This document shows positions 26,005 through 35,447 of a stretch of DNA of 60,001 nucleotides, one piece after another. The stretch spans positions 17,858 to 77,858 of the forward strand of contig NZ_NUNF01000065.1 in NCBI RefSeq assembly GCF_002585305.1, given 5' to 3'. Origin of the DNA: Bacillus sp. AFS037270. Its GTDB lineage: Bacteria > Bacillota > Bacilli > Bacillales_B > DSM-18226. A program made the position numbers and the translations under genes. The notes under the pieces are model-generated. The model was not told where the DNA came from. It saw only the letters and a list, made by a program, of their open reading frames with translations, and did no database searches. Position 1 is the first letter of the stretch. Every line of letters starts with the position of its first letter.

Positions 26005-27798
26005 ATGAATGCGGTTTCAGTTGTGATTGGCTCCATCTGTATCTTAATGATTGCGTACCGTCTATACGGGACTTTCATGGCTGCAAAAGTCTTAAAGTTA
26101 GATGATTCCAAGCCGACACCGGCTCACGAGTTAAATGATGGAAAGGACTACGTTCCAACAAATAAATGGGTGACATTCGGCCACCACTTTGCAGCGATTG
26201 CGGCTGCAGGTCCACTTGTTGGGCCAATCCTGGCGGCACAATTTGGTTATTTGCCAAGTTTACTTTGGCTATTAATTGGAGCTGTAATTGGTGGTGCGGT
26301 CCATGATGCTGTGGTACTTTATGCTTCCATGCGTAAAAAGGGGAAATCTTTATCGGAAGTAGCAAAAGATGAATTAGGCCCTGTTGCAGGATTTTGTACT
26401 GGACTTGCTATGTTATTCATCATTACGATTACAATGGCCGGTCTTTCAATGGTCGTGCTTCATGCCCTTGAGAATAATCCTTGGGGAACCTTTTCAGTAG
26501 GAATTACTATTCCAATTGCGATGGGAGTAGGAATTTTTTATAAGAAAACAGGTAATTTAAAGATAACTACGACAGTAGGATTTATCCTAGTCATGGTCGG
26601 TGTCTTTGTTGGACCAATGATTCAAGATACGATTATTGGGGATTGGCTCACCCTAGATACCAAAACATTAGCAATTATCCTGCCAATCTATGCTTTCTTT
26701 GCAGCGGCACTGCCTGTATGGCTGTTGCTTGCACCTCGTGATTACTTAAGCAGTTTTATGAAAATTGGTGTATTTATTGCCCTTATCATCGGAGTTTTCA
26801 TTATTAATCCGACGATTCACATGCCAGCATTTACGAAGTTTACCCAAGGCGGCGGTCCTGTCATAGCTGGTCCAGTTTGGCCATTTATTTCGATAACGAT
26901 CGCCTGTGGTGCGATTTCTGGTTTCCATGCCTTTGTTGGTTCAGGTACCACACCAAAAATGCTAGATCGCTGGTCAGATATTAAGGTGGTTGGCTTTGGC
27001 GCGATGTTAGTAGAGTGTGTTGTCGGGATTATGGCATTAATTGCAGCAACCGCGCTTCAGCCGGCAGATTATTTTGCGATTAATTCAACTCCAGAAGTGT
27101 TCAAAACATTGGGAATGCATGTTGATCAATTACCAAAGCTTGCCCAGGAAATTGGAATTGACTTAGAAGGGCGAACAGGCGGTGCGGTAACATTAGCTGT
27201 AGGTATGACCTATATCTTTACTGCCATCCCTTGGTTTGCGAAATTATCATCCTACTTCTTCCAATTTGTCATTATGTTTGAGGCGGTTTTTATTTTAACG
27301 GCAATTGACTCTGGTACACGTGTAGCCCGTTATTTGATTCAAGATTTCTTTGGAGAATTCTATAAACCTTTGAAAAAAACAGACTGGCTGCCAGGCTCCA
27401 TTTTTGCAAGTGCTTTAGCATGCTTTATATGGGGATATCTGCTCTACTCAGGAGACATCGGTTCAGTTTGGGCCTTGTTTGGAGTATCGAATCAGTTAAT
27501 GGCCTCCATTGGTCTAATCATTGGTGCAACCGTTATTCTAAAGGTTGCCGACAAACGGTGGTACGTGTTTACTTGTTTAGTACCTCTGGCATATTTATTT
27601 GTTACCGTTAATTATGCAGGCTATTGGATGGTCAAAAACGTCTACTTAAATCCAGCAGCAGCAGGGTACAGTGTCTTGAATGGTGTTCTATCGATTACGA
27701 TGCTAGTCCTTGGCATTATTATTATGGTGACAGCGATTAAGAAATGGACAACGATGTGGAATTCCCCGCGTTTTCAATTTGGTTCAAAGGTTGCATAG
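26005..27798 (+). CDS. cstA: CstA-family carbon starvation/pyruvate transporter
   Basis: This 597-residue polytopic protein has about 16 membrane spans, with the family segments HHFAAIAAAGPLVGPILAAQ and GALSGFHAFVGSGTTPKML-like sequence near residues 305-325. Members take up pyruvate or peptides under carbon limitation; pyruvate is favoured here because a LytS/LytT pair lies just upstream. The start follows AGGGGGAGGATG. A cre-like site upstream suggests glucose repression. No lrgAB (pftAB) genes, the usual B. subtilis LytST targets, are present. Confidence 0.9.
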   Translation: MNAVSVVIGSICILMIAYRLYGTFMAAKVLKLDDSKPTPAHELNDGKDYVPTNKWVTFGHHFAAIAAAGPLVGPILAAQFGYLPSLLWLLIGAVIGGAVHDAVVLYASMRKKGKSLSEVAKDELGPVAGFCTGLAMLFIITITMAGLSMVVLHALENNPWGTFSVGITIPIAMGVGIFYKKTGNLKITTTVGFILVMVGVFVGPMIQDTIIGDWLTLDTKTLAIILPIYAFFAAALPVWLLLAPRDYLSSFMKIGVFIALIIGVFIINPTIHMPAFTKFTQGGGPVIAGPVWPFISITIACGAISGFHAFVGSGTTPKMLDRWSDIKVVGFGAMLVECVVGIMALIAATALQPADYFAINSTPEVFKTLGMHVDQLPKLAQEIGIDLEGRTGGAVTLAVGMTYIFTAIPWFAKLSSYFFQFVIMFEAVFILTAIDSGTRVARYLIQDFFGEFYKPLKKTDWLPGSIFASALACFIWGYLLYSGDIGSVWALFGVSNQLMASIGLIIGATVILKVADKRWYVFTCLVPLAYLFVTVNYAGYWMVKNVYLNPAAAGYSVLNGVLSITMLVLGIIIMVTAIKKWTTMWNSPRFQFGSKVA

Positions 27799-27947
27799 AA
27801 TAATGGGGCAGTTGACTTCAATAGTCAGCTGCTTTTCATGTTTAAAAAAGGCCTTACTCGTCCATCCTGAAATTAGGCAAATGTTTGCTTGCATAGTAGC
27901 AGAAAATTTAATACAATAACCGTAATACTTTATATTAAAAAAACAGT

Positions 27948-28178
27948 GATCAGGAGTAGTAATGATTCATACTCGACAGATTAGAGAGTTGACGGCTGGT
28001 GAAAGTCAACCGAGTACATCATGAACTCGCCTTTGAGTTGCAGGCATGAACAAACAGTAATGGCTGCCGTTTACCGCGTTAAGGTTGAATGAAGCGAGTG
28101 TTTAGGCACTAATGTGGGTGGTACCGCGGGAAGATACATATAATCCTCTCGTCCCTTTTTGGGATGAGGGGTTTTTTT
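27948..28178 (+). ncRNA. T-box leader for leucyl-tRNA synthetase
   Basis: The T-box sequence AATGTGGGTGGTACCGCGG is at 28111-28129. Stem I begins near 27950, and the specifier codon is most likely CTC at 28026-28028 within ATGAACTCGCC, which codes for leucine. The terminator stem CCTCTCGTCCC/GGGATGAGGGG (28145-28171) ends in seven T. Uncharged leucine tRNA binding would stabilise the antiterminator and turn on leuS. Confidence 0.93.
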
Positions 28179-28390
28179 ATTTTGAGTGGAAAAGGGGCGG
28201 AGCGGCGCAAAAACGAGTCAGTATAACCAAGTGTTGCGAAGTGTATACATTTTTAGACACATAAATGAAGTTAACTACAGCTCTGCTCACACCGCCTTTA
28301 TTAGGTGAATATGGTAGAGCTCTGAATCTATATCATGTTTGAAGGTGGCGTGGAACGCCATATTAGTTTTGTATAGGAGGAAAATCAAAA
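28179..28390 (+). promoter_or_regulatory. Second structured leader segment before leuS
   Basis: These 212 non-coding bases separate the T-box terminator from leuS. They contain AGCTCT (28279-28284) paired with AGAGCT (28316-28321) around an inner CACC/GGTG, and a tight hairpin TGGCGT-GGA-ACGCCA (28346-28360) ending 17 bases before the ribosome site AGGAGG. No known RNA class was recognised. Confidence 0.45.
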
Positions 28391-30808
28391 ATGAGCTTTA
28401 ATCACGAACAAATCGAGAAAAAGTGGCAAAAAAAGTGGGAAGAAGAAAAAACGTTCAAAACGAGCGAGGAATATGATAAACGGAAATTCTATGCCTTAGA
28501 TATGTTTCCATATCCATCCGGTGCAGGGCTTCATGTAGGTCACCCAGAAGGATATACGGCAACAGATATTCTTTCCCGTTTAAAAAGGATGCAGGGATAT
28601 AATGTTCTTCATCCAATGGGCTGGGATGCCTTTGGATTGCCTGCTGAACAGTATGCATTAGATACAGGTAACGACCCTGCTGAATTCACAGAAAAGAACA
28701 TAAATACGTTCCGCAGACAAATTAAATCACTAGGTTTTTCGTATGATTGGGACCGTGAAGTAAACACGACTGATCCTGACTATTATAAATGGACACAATG
28801 GATTTTCTTAAAGTTATGGGAAAAAGGGCTAGCCTATATTGATGAAGTAGCCGTCAACTGGTGCCCTGCACTAGGAACTGTTTTGGCAAATGAAGAAGTT
28901 ATTGACGGAAAAAGTGAACGCGGCGGCCATCCGGTTGAGCGCCGTCCGATGAAGCAATGGATGTTAAAAATTACTGCTTATGGTGACCGTTTACTTGAGG
29001 ATTTAGAAGAGTTAGATTGGCCGGAAAGCTTGAAAGAAATGCAGCGAAACTGGATTGGCCGCTCTGAGGGAGCCGAAGTCATTTTTAAAATCGATGGGCA
29101 TGATGAAACATTTACCGTGTTCACAACACGTCCAGATACTTTATTCGGTGCAACTTATGCAGTGCTAGCACCTGAGCATGCCTTTGTTGAAAAAATTACA
29201 ACAGTGGAGCAGCGTGCCGCTGTTGATGCCTACTTAGATAAAGTTAAAATGAAGAGCGACTTAGAGCGTACAGACTTAGCAAAAGAAAAAACAGGTGTAT
29301 TTACCGGTGCGTATGCCATTAATCCTGCAAATGGCGAAAAAATGCCAATCTGGATCGCTGACTATGTATTAGTAAGCTATGGAACAGGTGCGATTATGGC
29401 TGTCCCTGCCCATGATGAACGCGACTATGAATTTGCTAAAGTTTTCAACTTACCAATTAAGCCAGTCGTGGCAGGCGGAGATGTAGAGAAAGAAGCCTAC
29501 ACTGGTGACGGTGAGCATATCAACTCTGAGTTCTTAAATGGGTTAGATAAAGAAGAGGCCATTTCAAAAATGATCACTTGGCTAGAGGAAAAAGGAATTG
29601 GAACGAAGAAGGTTACTTACCGTTTACGTGACTGGTTATTTAGCCGTCAGCGATATTGGGGCGAGCCAATCCCAATAATCCATTGGGAAGATGGCACGAT
29701 GACAGCCGTTCCGGAAGAAGAGCTGCCATTAACCTTACCAAAAACAACTGACATCAAACCGTCTGGAACTGGAGAATCACCACTTGCTAACATTGAGGAC
29801 TGGGTAAATGTTGTCGATCCAAAAACGGGTAAAAAAGGCCGCCGTGAAACGAATACCATGCCGCAATGGGCAGGAAGCTGCTGGTACTATTTACGATATA
29901 TTGATCCAGAAAATGATCAAGAATTAGCATCACAAGAAAAATTAAATCATTGGCTTCCAGTTGATATTTACATTGGCGGTGCCGAACATGCCGTGCTTCA
30001 CTTGCTATACGCACGTTTCTGGCATAAGTTCTTGTATGACATCGGTGTGGTGCCAACTAAAGAACCATTCCAAAAGCTATTCAACCAAGGAATGATTTTA
30101 GGCGAAGGCAATGAAAAGATGAGTAAATCAAAAGGAAATGTTGTCAACCCTGATGACATCATTGAAAGCCATGGTGCCGATACCCTTCGTTTATACGAAA
30201 TGTTTATGGGGCCGCTTGATGCGTCGATTGCGTGGTCAACCAATGGCTTAGATGGATCCCGCCGCTTCTTAGATCGAATTTGGCGCCTGCTAGTGGAAGA
30301 AAACAGCGAGTTAAGTCCGAAAATCCAGCCAGATGAAGAAGCATCAAACCTTGAAAAAGTGTACCATCAGACCGTGAAAAAAGTTACCGAGGATTATGAA
30401 GGATTAAGATTTAATACAGCCATTTCACAAATGATGGTATTTATCAATGAAGCGTATAAAGCAACCGTTCTTCCAAAGGATTACATCGAAGGCTTTGTTA
30501 AGTTACTAGCTCCAGTTTGTCCGCATATCGCCGAGGAGCTATGGGAAAAGCTAGGACATAGCGGCACCATCTCTTATGAAGCATGGCCTGCATATGATGA
30601 AGCGAAATTAGTCGATGATGAAATTGAGATTGTCATTCAAGTAAATGGCAAAGTCAAAACGAAATTAAAGGTTCCAACAGATGCAACGAAAGAGGCATTG
30701 GAAGGAATTGCAATGGATGATGATCGTGTCAAGGAACAAATCGAGGGTAAGACGATTCGCAAAGTGATTACTGTACCTGGTAAATTAGTAAATATTGTAG
30801 CAAATTAA
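28391..30808 (+). CDS. leuS: Leucyl-tRNA synthetase
   Basis: This 805-residue class Ia synthetase charges leucine tRNA. The HIGH motif appears as HVGHPEGY (about residue 48) within [14 protein letters not shown], and KMSKS near residue 576. The CP1 editing domain is present, with [12 protein letters not shown] and [15 protein letters not shown]. The start ATG follows ATAGGAGG. A leucine T-box controls it. Length is normal for Bacillus and no truncation is seen. Confidence 0.97.
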   Translation: MSFNHEQIEKKWQKKWEEEKTFKTSEEYDKRKFYALDMFPYPSGAGLHVGHPEGYTATDILSRLKRMQGYNVLHPMGWDAFGLPAEQYALDTGNDPAEFTEKNINTFRRQIKSLGFSYDWDREVNTTDPDYYKWTQWIFLKLWEKGLAYIDEVAVNWCPALGTVLANEEVIDGKSERGGHPVERRPMKQWMLKITAYGDRLLEDLEELDWPESLKEMQRNWIGRSEGAEVIFKIDGHDETFTVFTTRPDTLFGATYAVLAPEHAFVEKITTVEQRAAVDAYLDKVKMKSDLERTDLAKEKTGVFTGAYAINPANGEKMPIWIADYVLVSYGTGAIMAVPAHDERDYEFAKVFNLPIKPVVAGGDVEKEAYTGDGEHINSEFLNGLDKEEAISKMITWLEEKGIGTKKVTYRLRDWLFSRQRYWGEPIPIIHWEDGTMTAVPEEELPLTLPKTTDIKPSGTGESPLANIEDWVNVVDPKTGKKGRRETNTMPQWAGSCWYYLRYIDPENDQELASQEKLNHWLPVDIYIGGAEHAVLHLLYARFWHKFLYDIGVVPTKEPFQKLFNQGMILGEGNEKMSKSKGNVVNPDDIIESHGADTLRLYEMFMGPLDASIAWSTNGLDGSRRFLDRIWRLLVEENSELSPKIQPDEEASNLEKVYHQTVKKVTEDYEGLRFNTAISQMMVFINEAYKATVLPKDYIEGFVKLLAPVCPHIAEELWEKLGHSGTISYEAWPAYDEAKLVDDEIEIVIQVNGKVKTKLKVPTDATKEALEGIAMDDDRVKEQIEGKTIRKVITVPGKLVNIVAN

Positions 30809-30824
30809 TCAGGATGCAAAATTG

Positions 30825-30855
30825 AACATCCTCCTGTGAAATGGAGGATGTTTTT
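30825..30855 (+). terminator. leuS terminator
   Basis: The stem AACATCCTCC/GGAGGATGTT with an 8-base loop is followed by five T. It lies between leuS and the rhodanese gene, so the latter may rely on read-through or its own promoter. Confidence 0.85.
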
Positions 30856-30873
30856 CTGAAAGGGATGAATGGG

Positions 30874-31188
30874 ATGGAAGAAATTAAAGTGATTACACCA
30901 GAAGAATTACAAAAAAAGCTCGAGGCAGGGGAAAAACTAGAGCTTGTCGATGTACGGGAAGATGAGGAAGTAGTTTTTGGAATGATCCCGGGAGCAAAGC
31001 ATATTCGGATGGGGGATATTCCTGCTAACCTAGACTATTTTGATAAAGATAAGGAATATATTTTTATCTGCCGTTCCAGTCACCGCAGTGGTAACGTCTG
31101 TCATTATCTTCAAGAACAAGGTTACAAAGTCCGCAATATGATTGGCGGAATGCTGGCTTGGCCATTTGAAACTGAATACACAGAATAA
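30874..31188 (+). CDS. Rhodanese-domain protein (YtwF-like)
   Basis: This 104-residue single rhodanese domain has the active-site Cys in FICRSSHRSGN (about residue 71) and the preceding VDVREDEEVVFGMIPGA motif. Such proteins carry sulfur as a persulfide; the acceptor is unknown. ATG 30874 follows AAAGGGATGAATGGG; the frame stays open to 30841, but that start lies inside the leuS terminator. Synteny matches B. subtilis ytwF downstream of leuS. Confidence 0.85.
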   Translation: MEEIKVITPEELQKKLEAGEKLELVDVREDEEVVFGMIPGAKHIRMGDIPANLDYFDKDKEYIFICRSSHRSGNVCHYLQEQGYKVRNMIGGMLAWPFETEYTE

Positions 31189-31215
31189 CCGATTCCGTTT
31201 TGGAATCGGTTTTTT
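31187..31215 (+). terminator. Rhodanese gene terminator
   Basis: The perfect 10-bp stem AACCGATTCC/GGAATCGGTT with a 5-base loop and T-run overlaps the stop codon. Confidence 0.92.
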
Positions 31216-31254
31216 CGTTTCATTAGCAGCAAGAAGGTGTTCTCTAACTGCCAA

Positions 31255-31701
31255 TCAGGTTCCACCTGTAGTGGTATCAAATCCATGATGATGACCAGAA
31301 AATGTTTCTCCGCCGTTACCGAATTGATCCTGTGGTTGATTGCTATTATCAAAGCCTTGTCCACTGTTATCAGTGTTTGTATCCGTTGTCTGTTGATTTT
31401 GGTCAAATTGCGAAGTACTGTCCCCACCCCAGGAATTATTGAAATCCTGTTCGGATTGCTGATCTTGTCCTGATTGTTGATCTTGTTGTGAATTAAATCC
31501 CCCTTGTGAGGGCTGCTGATTTGTATTGTTATTTGAGAGTTGTCCTTGATTAGTAGCTACTTGATTGTTGTTATTACCGCCGTTTGATAACCCAAGATAG
31601 GAGACCATTCCTGCCACAAGTGCTAAGCTGCCGAAGCTGACACCCCAAGAAATCTTTTGTTTTTTATCCACCTGAGATACTGCTACTAAAAACATAAACA
31701 A
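31255..31701 (-). CDS. Asn/Gln-rich low-complexity membrane-anchored protein, 5' end uncertain
   Basis: The frame codes for up to 148 residues. After DKKQKISWGV comes one hydrophobic segment (SFGSLALVAGMVSYLGLS) and then about 110 residues almost wholly of Asn, Gln, Gly, Ser, Asp and Thr, ending HHHGFDTTTGGT. None of the possible starts (TTG 31701, ATG 31695, GTG in front of DKKQ) has a ribosome site. The IS607 right end lies about 30 bp upstream, so the insertion probably removed the native promoter and ribosome site, or cut off the true N-terminus. The function is unknown; the pattern fits an exported anchor-plus-linker protein. Confidence 0.55.
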   Translation of the reverse strand: MFMFLVAVSQVDKKQKISWGVSFGSLALVAGMVSYLGLSNGGNNNNQVATNQGQLSNNNTNQQPSQGGFNSQQDQQSGQDQQSEQDFNNSWGGDSTSQFDQNQQTTDTNTDNSGQGFDNSNQPQDQFGNGGETFSGHHHGFDTTTGGT

Positions 31702-31731
31702 ATATAATCATTCATTTATGCTAGATTATTT

Positions 31732-31860
31732 CCTGCTTCTTTGAACCCGATCTCGCCACTTGCTCGCTACTATCGTCTGTTTGGCTCTCCACAGGCGTTA
31801 ATTCGGATGTAGCCCACCCTACATCTATACTTTATCGTTAGGTGACAATTGTATAGTTCA
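31732..31860 (-). ncRNA. Putative omega RNA of TnpB
   Basis: In IS605/IS607 elements the guide RNA of TnpB overlaps the tnpB 3' end and runs to the element right end. Here the region contains a hairpin GATGTAG/CTACATC just after the stop, a CTGT/ACAG pairing, and ends TTCAAAGAAGCAGG. Bases just beyond, AAATAATCTAGC onward, would be the guide. Inferred from position and folding only. Confidence 0.45.
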
Positions 31861-32983
31861 TTGCGTATTTCAGATTTAAACTAGCATTGAAATCTCGGTC
31901 CATCTCGATTCCACATGAATCACATTTGTAGATTCTTTCAGATAAAGATAGACGAACCTTCTTAAGTCCACAGCAGGAACAAAGTTTAGAAGATGGGTAG
32001 AATCGACTTACGATTCGCAATTCAATCCCATTCTGCTTGCATTTTTGTTCCAAGCATACTCGGAAATAATAGAAACTTTGTTTTCTAACACTATCAGCAA
32101 GATGTTTGTTTTTTAACATGCCTTTGATGTTTAAATCTTCAATCGTAATAAAAGAGGGTTTGGCTTTCACCACTCGAGTTACGACATCCCGTACATATTC
32201 TTTTCGAATATGAGTTAATCTAGCATTTAGTTTTTGAATCATCTTTACTTGTTTTTGGATATTTTTGCAGCAGGTTTCACCACCTTTCTTTTTGTATTCA
32301 TATTTTCGACTAAGCTTTCGCTGCTGACGTTTTAAGCTTTTTTCTAGCTTCCTAATTCTGGGTGAATGGTTTATATTCCCATAAACATCCGTATTACTGC
32401 AAACTGCAAAATTCATTATTACAACATCGATTCCTAATCCATCATGGTTGTTGACTGTTTTTTCTTTAGGTGGCACTTCACATAAAACCGAAACATAATA
32501 TCGACCTGCTTTTTGCGAAACTGTTCCGCTTCTAACTTGGGCGTTTGTTGGAACATATCCGAATTCCTTCAACTTGATCCATCCTAAGGTAGGAATCTTA
32601 ACCCGATGGCGTTCGACTGTCCAATCTGTTTTATTGTTCTTTGGAAAATAAGCTTTCACATCTTGATCTTTCTTCTTTTTGAATCGAGGAAATTTAGCTT
32701 TCCCTTCAAAAAAATTTCTAAATGCTTTATCGCCATTCATAATCGCTTGCTTTACTGCTTTACTAGACACTTTCTTGATCCAAGGGTCGTTTTCTTTGGT
32801 ATAGACATTATTAAGCCATTTAGAAAAATCAAATCCACTTATAAATTTCTTTTCTTTTTCGTAAAGATCTTGATTTCTTTTTAGATATAAGTTGTAAACA
32901 TAGCGGCAAACCCCTATCGTTTGGTTCACTTTCTCTGCTTGATTGGAAGTCAATTCTATTTCGGTTTTGTAGGCCCTTTTCAT
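31838..32983 (-). CDS. tnpB: TnpB RNA-guided nuclease of IS607
   Basis: This 381-residue protein appears full length. The RuvC residues are present: Asp186 in GLGIDVV, Glu282 in ITIEDLNIKGM, and the Asp in MDRDFNASLN (362 or 364). The zinc finger is intact with C335, C338, C354 and C357. RuvC-I reads GIDVVIMNFAV instead of the more usual GIDLGLKNFAV, a mild divergence next to the catalytic Asp. TnpB proteins cut DNA guided by an omega RNA and help keep the element in place. Its ATG overlaps the tnpA stop. The partner recombinase is frameshifted. Confidence 0.9.
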   Translation of the reverse strand: MKRAYKTEIELTSNQAEKVNQTIGVCRYVYNLYLKRNQDLYEKEKKFISGFDFSKWLNNVYTKENDPWIKKVSSKAVKQAIMNGDKAFRNFFEGKAKFPRFKKKKDQDVKAYFPKNNKTDWTVERHRVKIPTLGWIKLKEFGYVPTNAQVRSGTVSQKAGRYYVSVLCEVPPKEKTVNNHDGLGIDVVIMNFAVCSNTDVYGNINHSPRIRKLEKSLKRQQRKLSRKYEYKKKGGETCCKNIQKQVKMIQKLNARLTHIRKEYVRDVVTRVVKAKPSFITIEDLNIKGMLKNKHLADSVRKQSFYYFRVCLEQKCKQNGIELRIVSRFYPSSKLCSCCGLKKVRLSLSERIYKCDSCGIEMDRDFNASLNLKYAMNYTIVT

Positions 32984-33583
32984 AACTCATTATCTTCTTT
33001 CAATTTCTTTTTGTATTTTCTTAAACCATCAATACGACAAGAAAAAACGTGAATAATTGAAATTAAATCCTGAACGAGTTCTTCTTGTGGAGAAAGGGTT
33101 TCATTGTTCACAACGACCATTTCTACTCCACACTTTTGCAAAAAGCCTTCAAACCATTCAAATCCGAAACGTACAAACCGATCTTTATGAGAGATAATAA
33201 TGGTTTTTATTTCTAGTTTTTTTAACCAAGTCTAGTAATTCATTCCAGTTCTTTCGTTTGTAATTTAGTCCACTCCCAATATCTTTCAGGATATCATCCA
33301 CAATCCATCCTTTGGCATTGGCAAAATTCCTCAAAAACTCAATCTGGTTTAATAAATCTTTTTTTTGATTTTGGTTGGATACTCTCGCATAAATGACCGT
33401 CTTACCTACTTTATTTTCCTTTGGAATCCCCCTGTATTCACGATACTTTGTTTCAGTATAGTACCTTCTTCCTTTAGGGTTTCGATAGGCTATCAATTTA
33501 CCTTCATTATCCCATCGTTGGAGGGTTATGACGCTTAAGTCCAACATGGACGCAAATTCCTTTGGTTTGTATATTTTTTCCAT
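32980..33583 (-). pseudogene. tnpA: IS607 serine recombinase TnpA, frameshifted
   Basis: The 132-residue open part has a MerR-like helix-turn-helix (KPKEFASMLDLSVITLQRW) and the catalytic serine Ser69 in VIYARVSNQNQ. It stops at 33185 after a run of seven A at 33217-33223. Removing one A restores the family sequence, which continues VKKLEIKTIIISHKDRF, then WFEGFLQKCGVEMVVVNNE, to a TGA overlapping the tnpB ATG, about 200 residues in all. It is thus a one-base insertion: a true mutation, a programmed slip on A7, or a sequencing error. Confidence 0.85.
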
Positions 33584-33773
33584 AGTATAATTTTATTACT
33601 TTTGAACACATTTGGATGTGTTTTTTGTCACTGTTAAATATCTCCTTTCTACATGACCTCAAAAGGGAGTTTACATGTTCAAACTTAAAATAACCTTAAC
33701 TTTTATAGTTATTTATTTTTAAAATTCTGAAAAAGTGAGAATACTAGTAGAAAAAAGAGAGGGAGAGAGTTTT

Positions 33774-33959
33774 GTGATCCAAGTAAAGTTATTTGACCGG
33801 GAGCATGAAAAAGATTTAGAAAAAGAGATGAATCGATTTTTAAAAGGAATAGATGATCAAAGCCTTGTCGATATCAAGTACAATGTGGCTGCATTGACAG
33901 AGGAAGAAGAGGAAGAGCAGATTTACTGCTTTTCCGCAATGATTATCTATCGGGCGTGA
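33774..33959 (+). CDS. cse60: Sporulation protein Cse60
   Basis: This 61-residue acidic protein (after the start, IQVKLFDREHEKDLEKEMN, then TEEEEEEQIYCFSAMIIYR) belongs to the Cse60 family, made in the mother cell under sigma-E control in B. subtilis. The GTG at 33774 follows GAGGGAGAG and gives the usual length; a longer ORF from 33735 is not supported. It lies just outside the IS607 left end and overlaps no other gene. Confidence 0.82.
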   Translation: MIQVKLFDREHEKDLEKEMNRFLKGIDDQSLVDIKYNVAALTEEEEEEQIYCFSAMIIYRA

Positions 33960-33968
33960 TAGTGAACT

Positions 33969-35243
33969 TCACGCCCGATTAGCTTTTGCAGATAGAGCTG
34001 CATTGGTTCCAGCAAGCCTTCCTGTTACCAAGGCCGATGTAATGTTATATCCGCCTGTGTAACCGTGAATATCTAGGATTTCCCCACAAAAATAAAGACC
34101 CTCCATCAATTTTGAGGCCATCGTTTGCGGCTCGATCTCTTTTACGGTAACTCCGCCGCCCGTCACAAATGCTTTTTCGAGCGGAAGGGTGCCATTCACT
34201 TTGAATTGAAATTGTTTGCAGCCCTTTGCAAACGCACGGATTTTTTCATTAGAAATGGTGCCTCCTTGCTCAGAAGGATCAATATCATTCAATTCTAGCA
34301 GAAATAGAAGATAACGCTCAGGTACCATTCCCTTTAAGGTATTTTTGATACTTTTTTTAGGTTCGCTTTTTACGAGTTTGACAATCTCTTGAAAAATTTC
34401 TTCCTCTTTTCTGTCTGGAAGGGTGTCAAGGCTCATCGTTACCTCTTTTAAATTCCATTTTTTCATTGCCTTGACAACAAATTGGCTGCAGCGCAAAACA
34501 GCCGGGCCGCTCACGCCAAAATGGGTAAACAGCATATCCATCCGATGCGAAATCAAGGGTTTGCCCTTCGGATTTAACACACTAAGATTAATATCCCTTA
34601 ACGATAATCCCTGCAGCGTTTTCTTTTTAATAAAGGGCTCACTTGATGTCACAGGTACCTCGGTAGGGAACAATTCAGTGATTGTATGTCCCGCTTTTTT
34701 AGCCCAGGCATAACCATCACCTGTAGACCCTGTATGGGGGACCGATTTTCCTCCCACGGCAATCACTACTGACTTAGTGGATAGTTGTTGTCCATCTTTT
34801 AGCAGAACGGAAGAAACATGTCCATTTTCATAAAGGACGTCCGCGACAGGGCTATTTTTGAAGACTCTTACACGGAGTTTTTCTAGCTGTTCTAAAAGGG
34901 CATCAACCACAGATTGGGCTTTATTGCTAACTGGAAACATCCGCCCGTGATCTTCTTCTTTTAATTCAATTCCGAGCTTTTCAAAAAAGCGAATAATATC
35001 TTCATTACTGAAAATAGAAAAGGCACTATATAAGAATTTTCCGTTGCCTGGCAAGTGCTTAATAATCTCTTCAACCGGCAGCCTGTTCGTCACATTACAG
35101 CGTCCCCCTCCGGAAATGGCTAGTTTTCGGCCGAGCTTATCTCCTTTATCGATTAAGAGGACTCTTGAGCCCTTTTCACCAGCTGCAATGGCAGCCATTA
35201 ATCCAGAAGGACCGCCGCCGATGACTATACAATCGTAATCCAT
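33969..35243 (-). CDS. HI0933-type FAD-dependent oxidoreductase (YtfP)
   Basis: This protein of about 424 residues has the N-terminal FAD-binding motif [20 protein letters not shown], then [20 protein letters not shown] typical of the HI0933/BaiN family, and the closing [15 protein letters not shown]. Family members are reductases of unclear substrate. I prefer ATG 35243, after GTTGGTGG, which puts the dinucleotide motif at the N-terminus; the frame is open to 35270. The adjacent cse60 stop is only 9 bp away in convergent orientation. Confidence 0.88.
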   Translation of the reverse strand: MDYDCIVIGGGPSGLMAAIAAGEKGSRVLLIDKGDKLGRKLAISGGGRCNVTNRLPVEEIIKHLPGNGKFLYSAFSIFSNEDIIRFFEKLGIELKEEDHGRMFPVSNKAQSVVDALLEQLEKLRVRVFKNSPVADVLYENGHVSSVLLKDGQQLSTKSVVIAVGGKSVPHTGSTGDGYAWAKKAGHTITELFPTEVPVTSSEPFIKKKTLQGLSLRDINLSVLNPKGKPLISHRMDMLFTHFGVSGPAVLRCSQFVVKAMKKWNLKEVTMSLDTLPDRKEEEIFQEIVKLVKSEPKKSIKNTLKGMVPERYLLFLLELNDIDPSEQGGTISNEKIRAFAKGCKQFQFKVNGTLPLEKAFVTGGGVTVKEIEPQTMASKLMEGLYFCGEILDIHGYTGGYNITSALVTGRLAGTNAALSAKANRA

Positions 35244-35447
35244 TTTATCCACCAACTTTAATTTATTCATTTCATTATAAACATAACTTGTGAAATTAAA
35301 ACGAAAAAAGTTATTTTTTTAAGTGAATTAACTCGGTTGTGAGTGGCATCGGAGGGAAAGAAGTTGTAAACTACTAATAGTGCGCAAAAAACGTCGATTA
35401 TTCTTTGTGAACTAACGAACGTATCTTTTCGGGTAGGAAGGGATTTT

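Larger units (their letters stand above)
31732..33645 (-). mobile_element. IS607-family insertion sequence (approximate ends)
   Basis: The element carries a serine-recombinase gene (tnpA) followed by tnpB with a four-base overlap, the layout of IS607. IS607 elements have no terminal inverted repeats or target duplications and usually join at GG. I place the right end at the GG of AGAAGCAGG (31732-31733 on the minus strand) and the left end at the GG of AGAAAGG (33644-33645), giving about 1.9 kb, a normal size. A palindrome AACACAT/ATGTGTT lies in the left end. The ends need an empty-site comparison. Confidence 0.7.
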
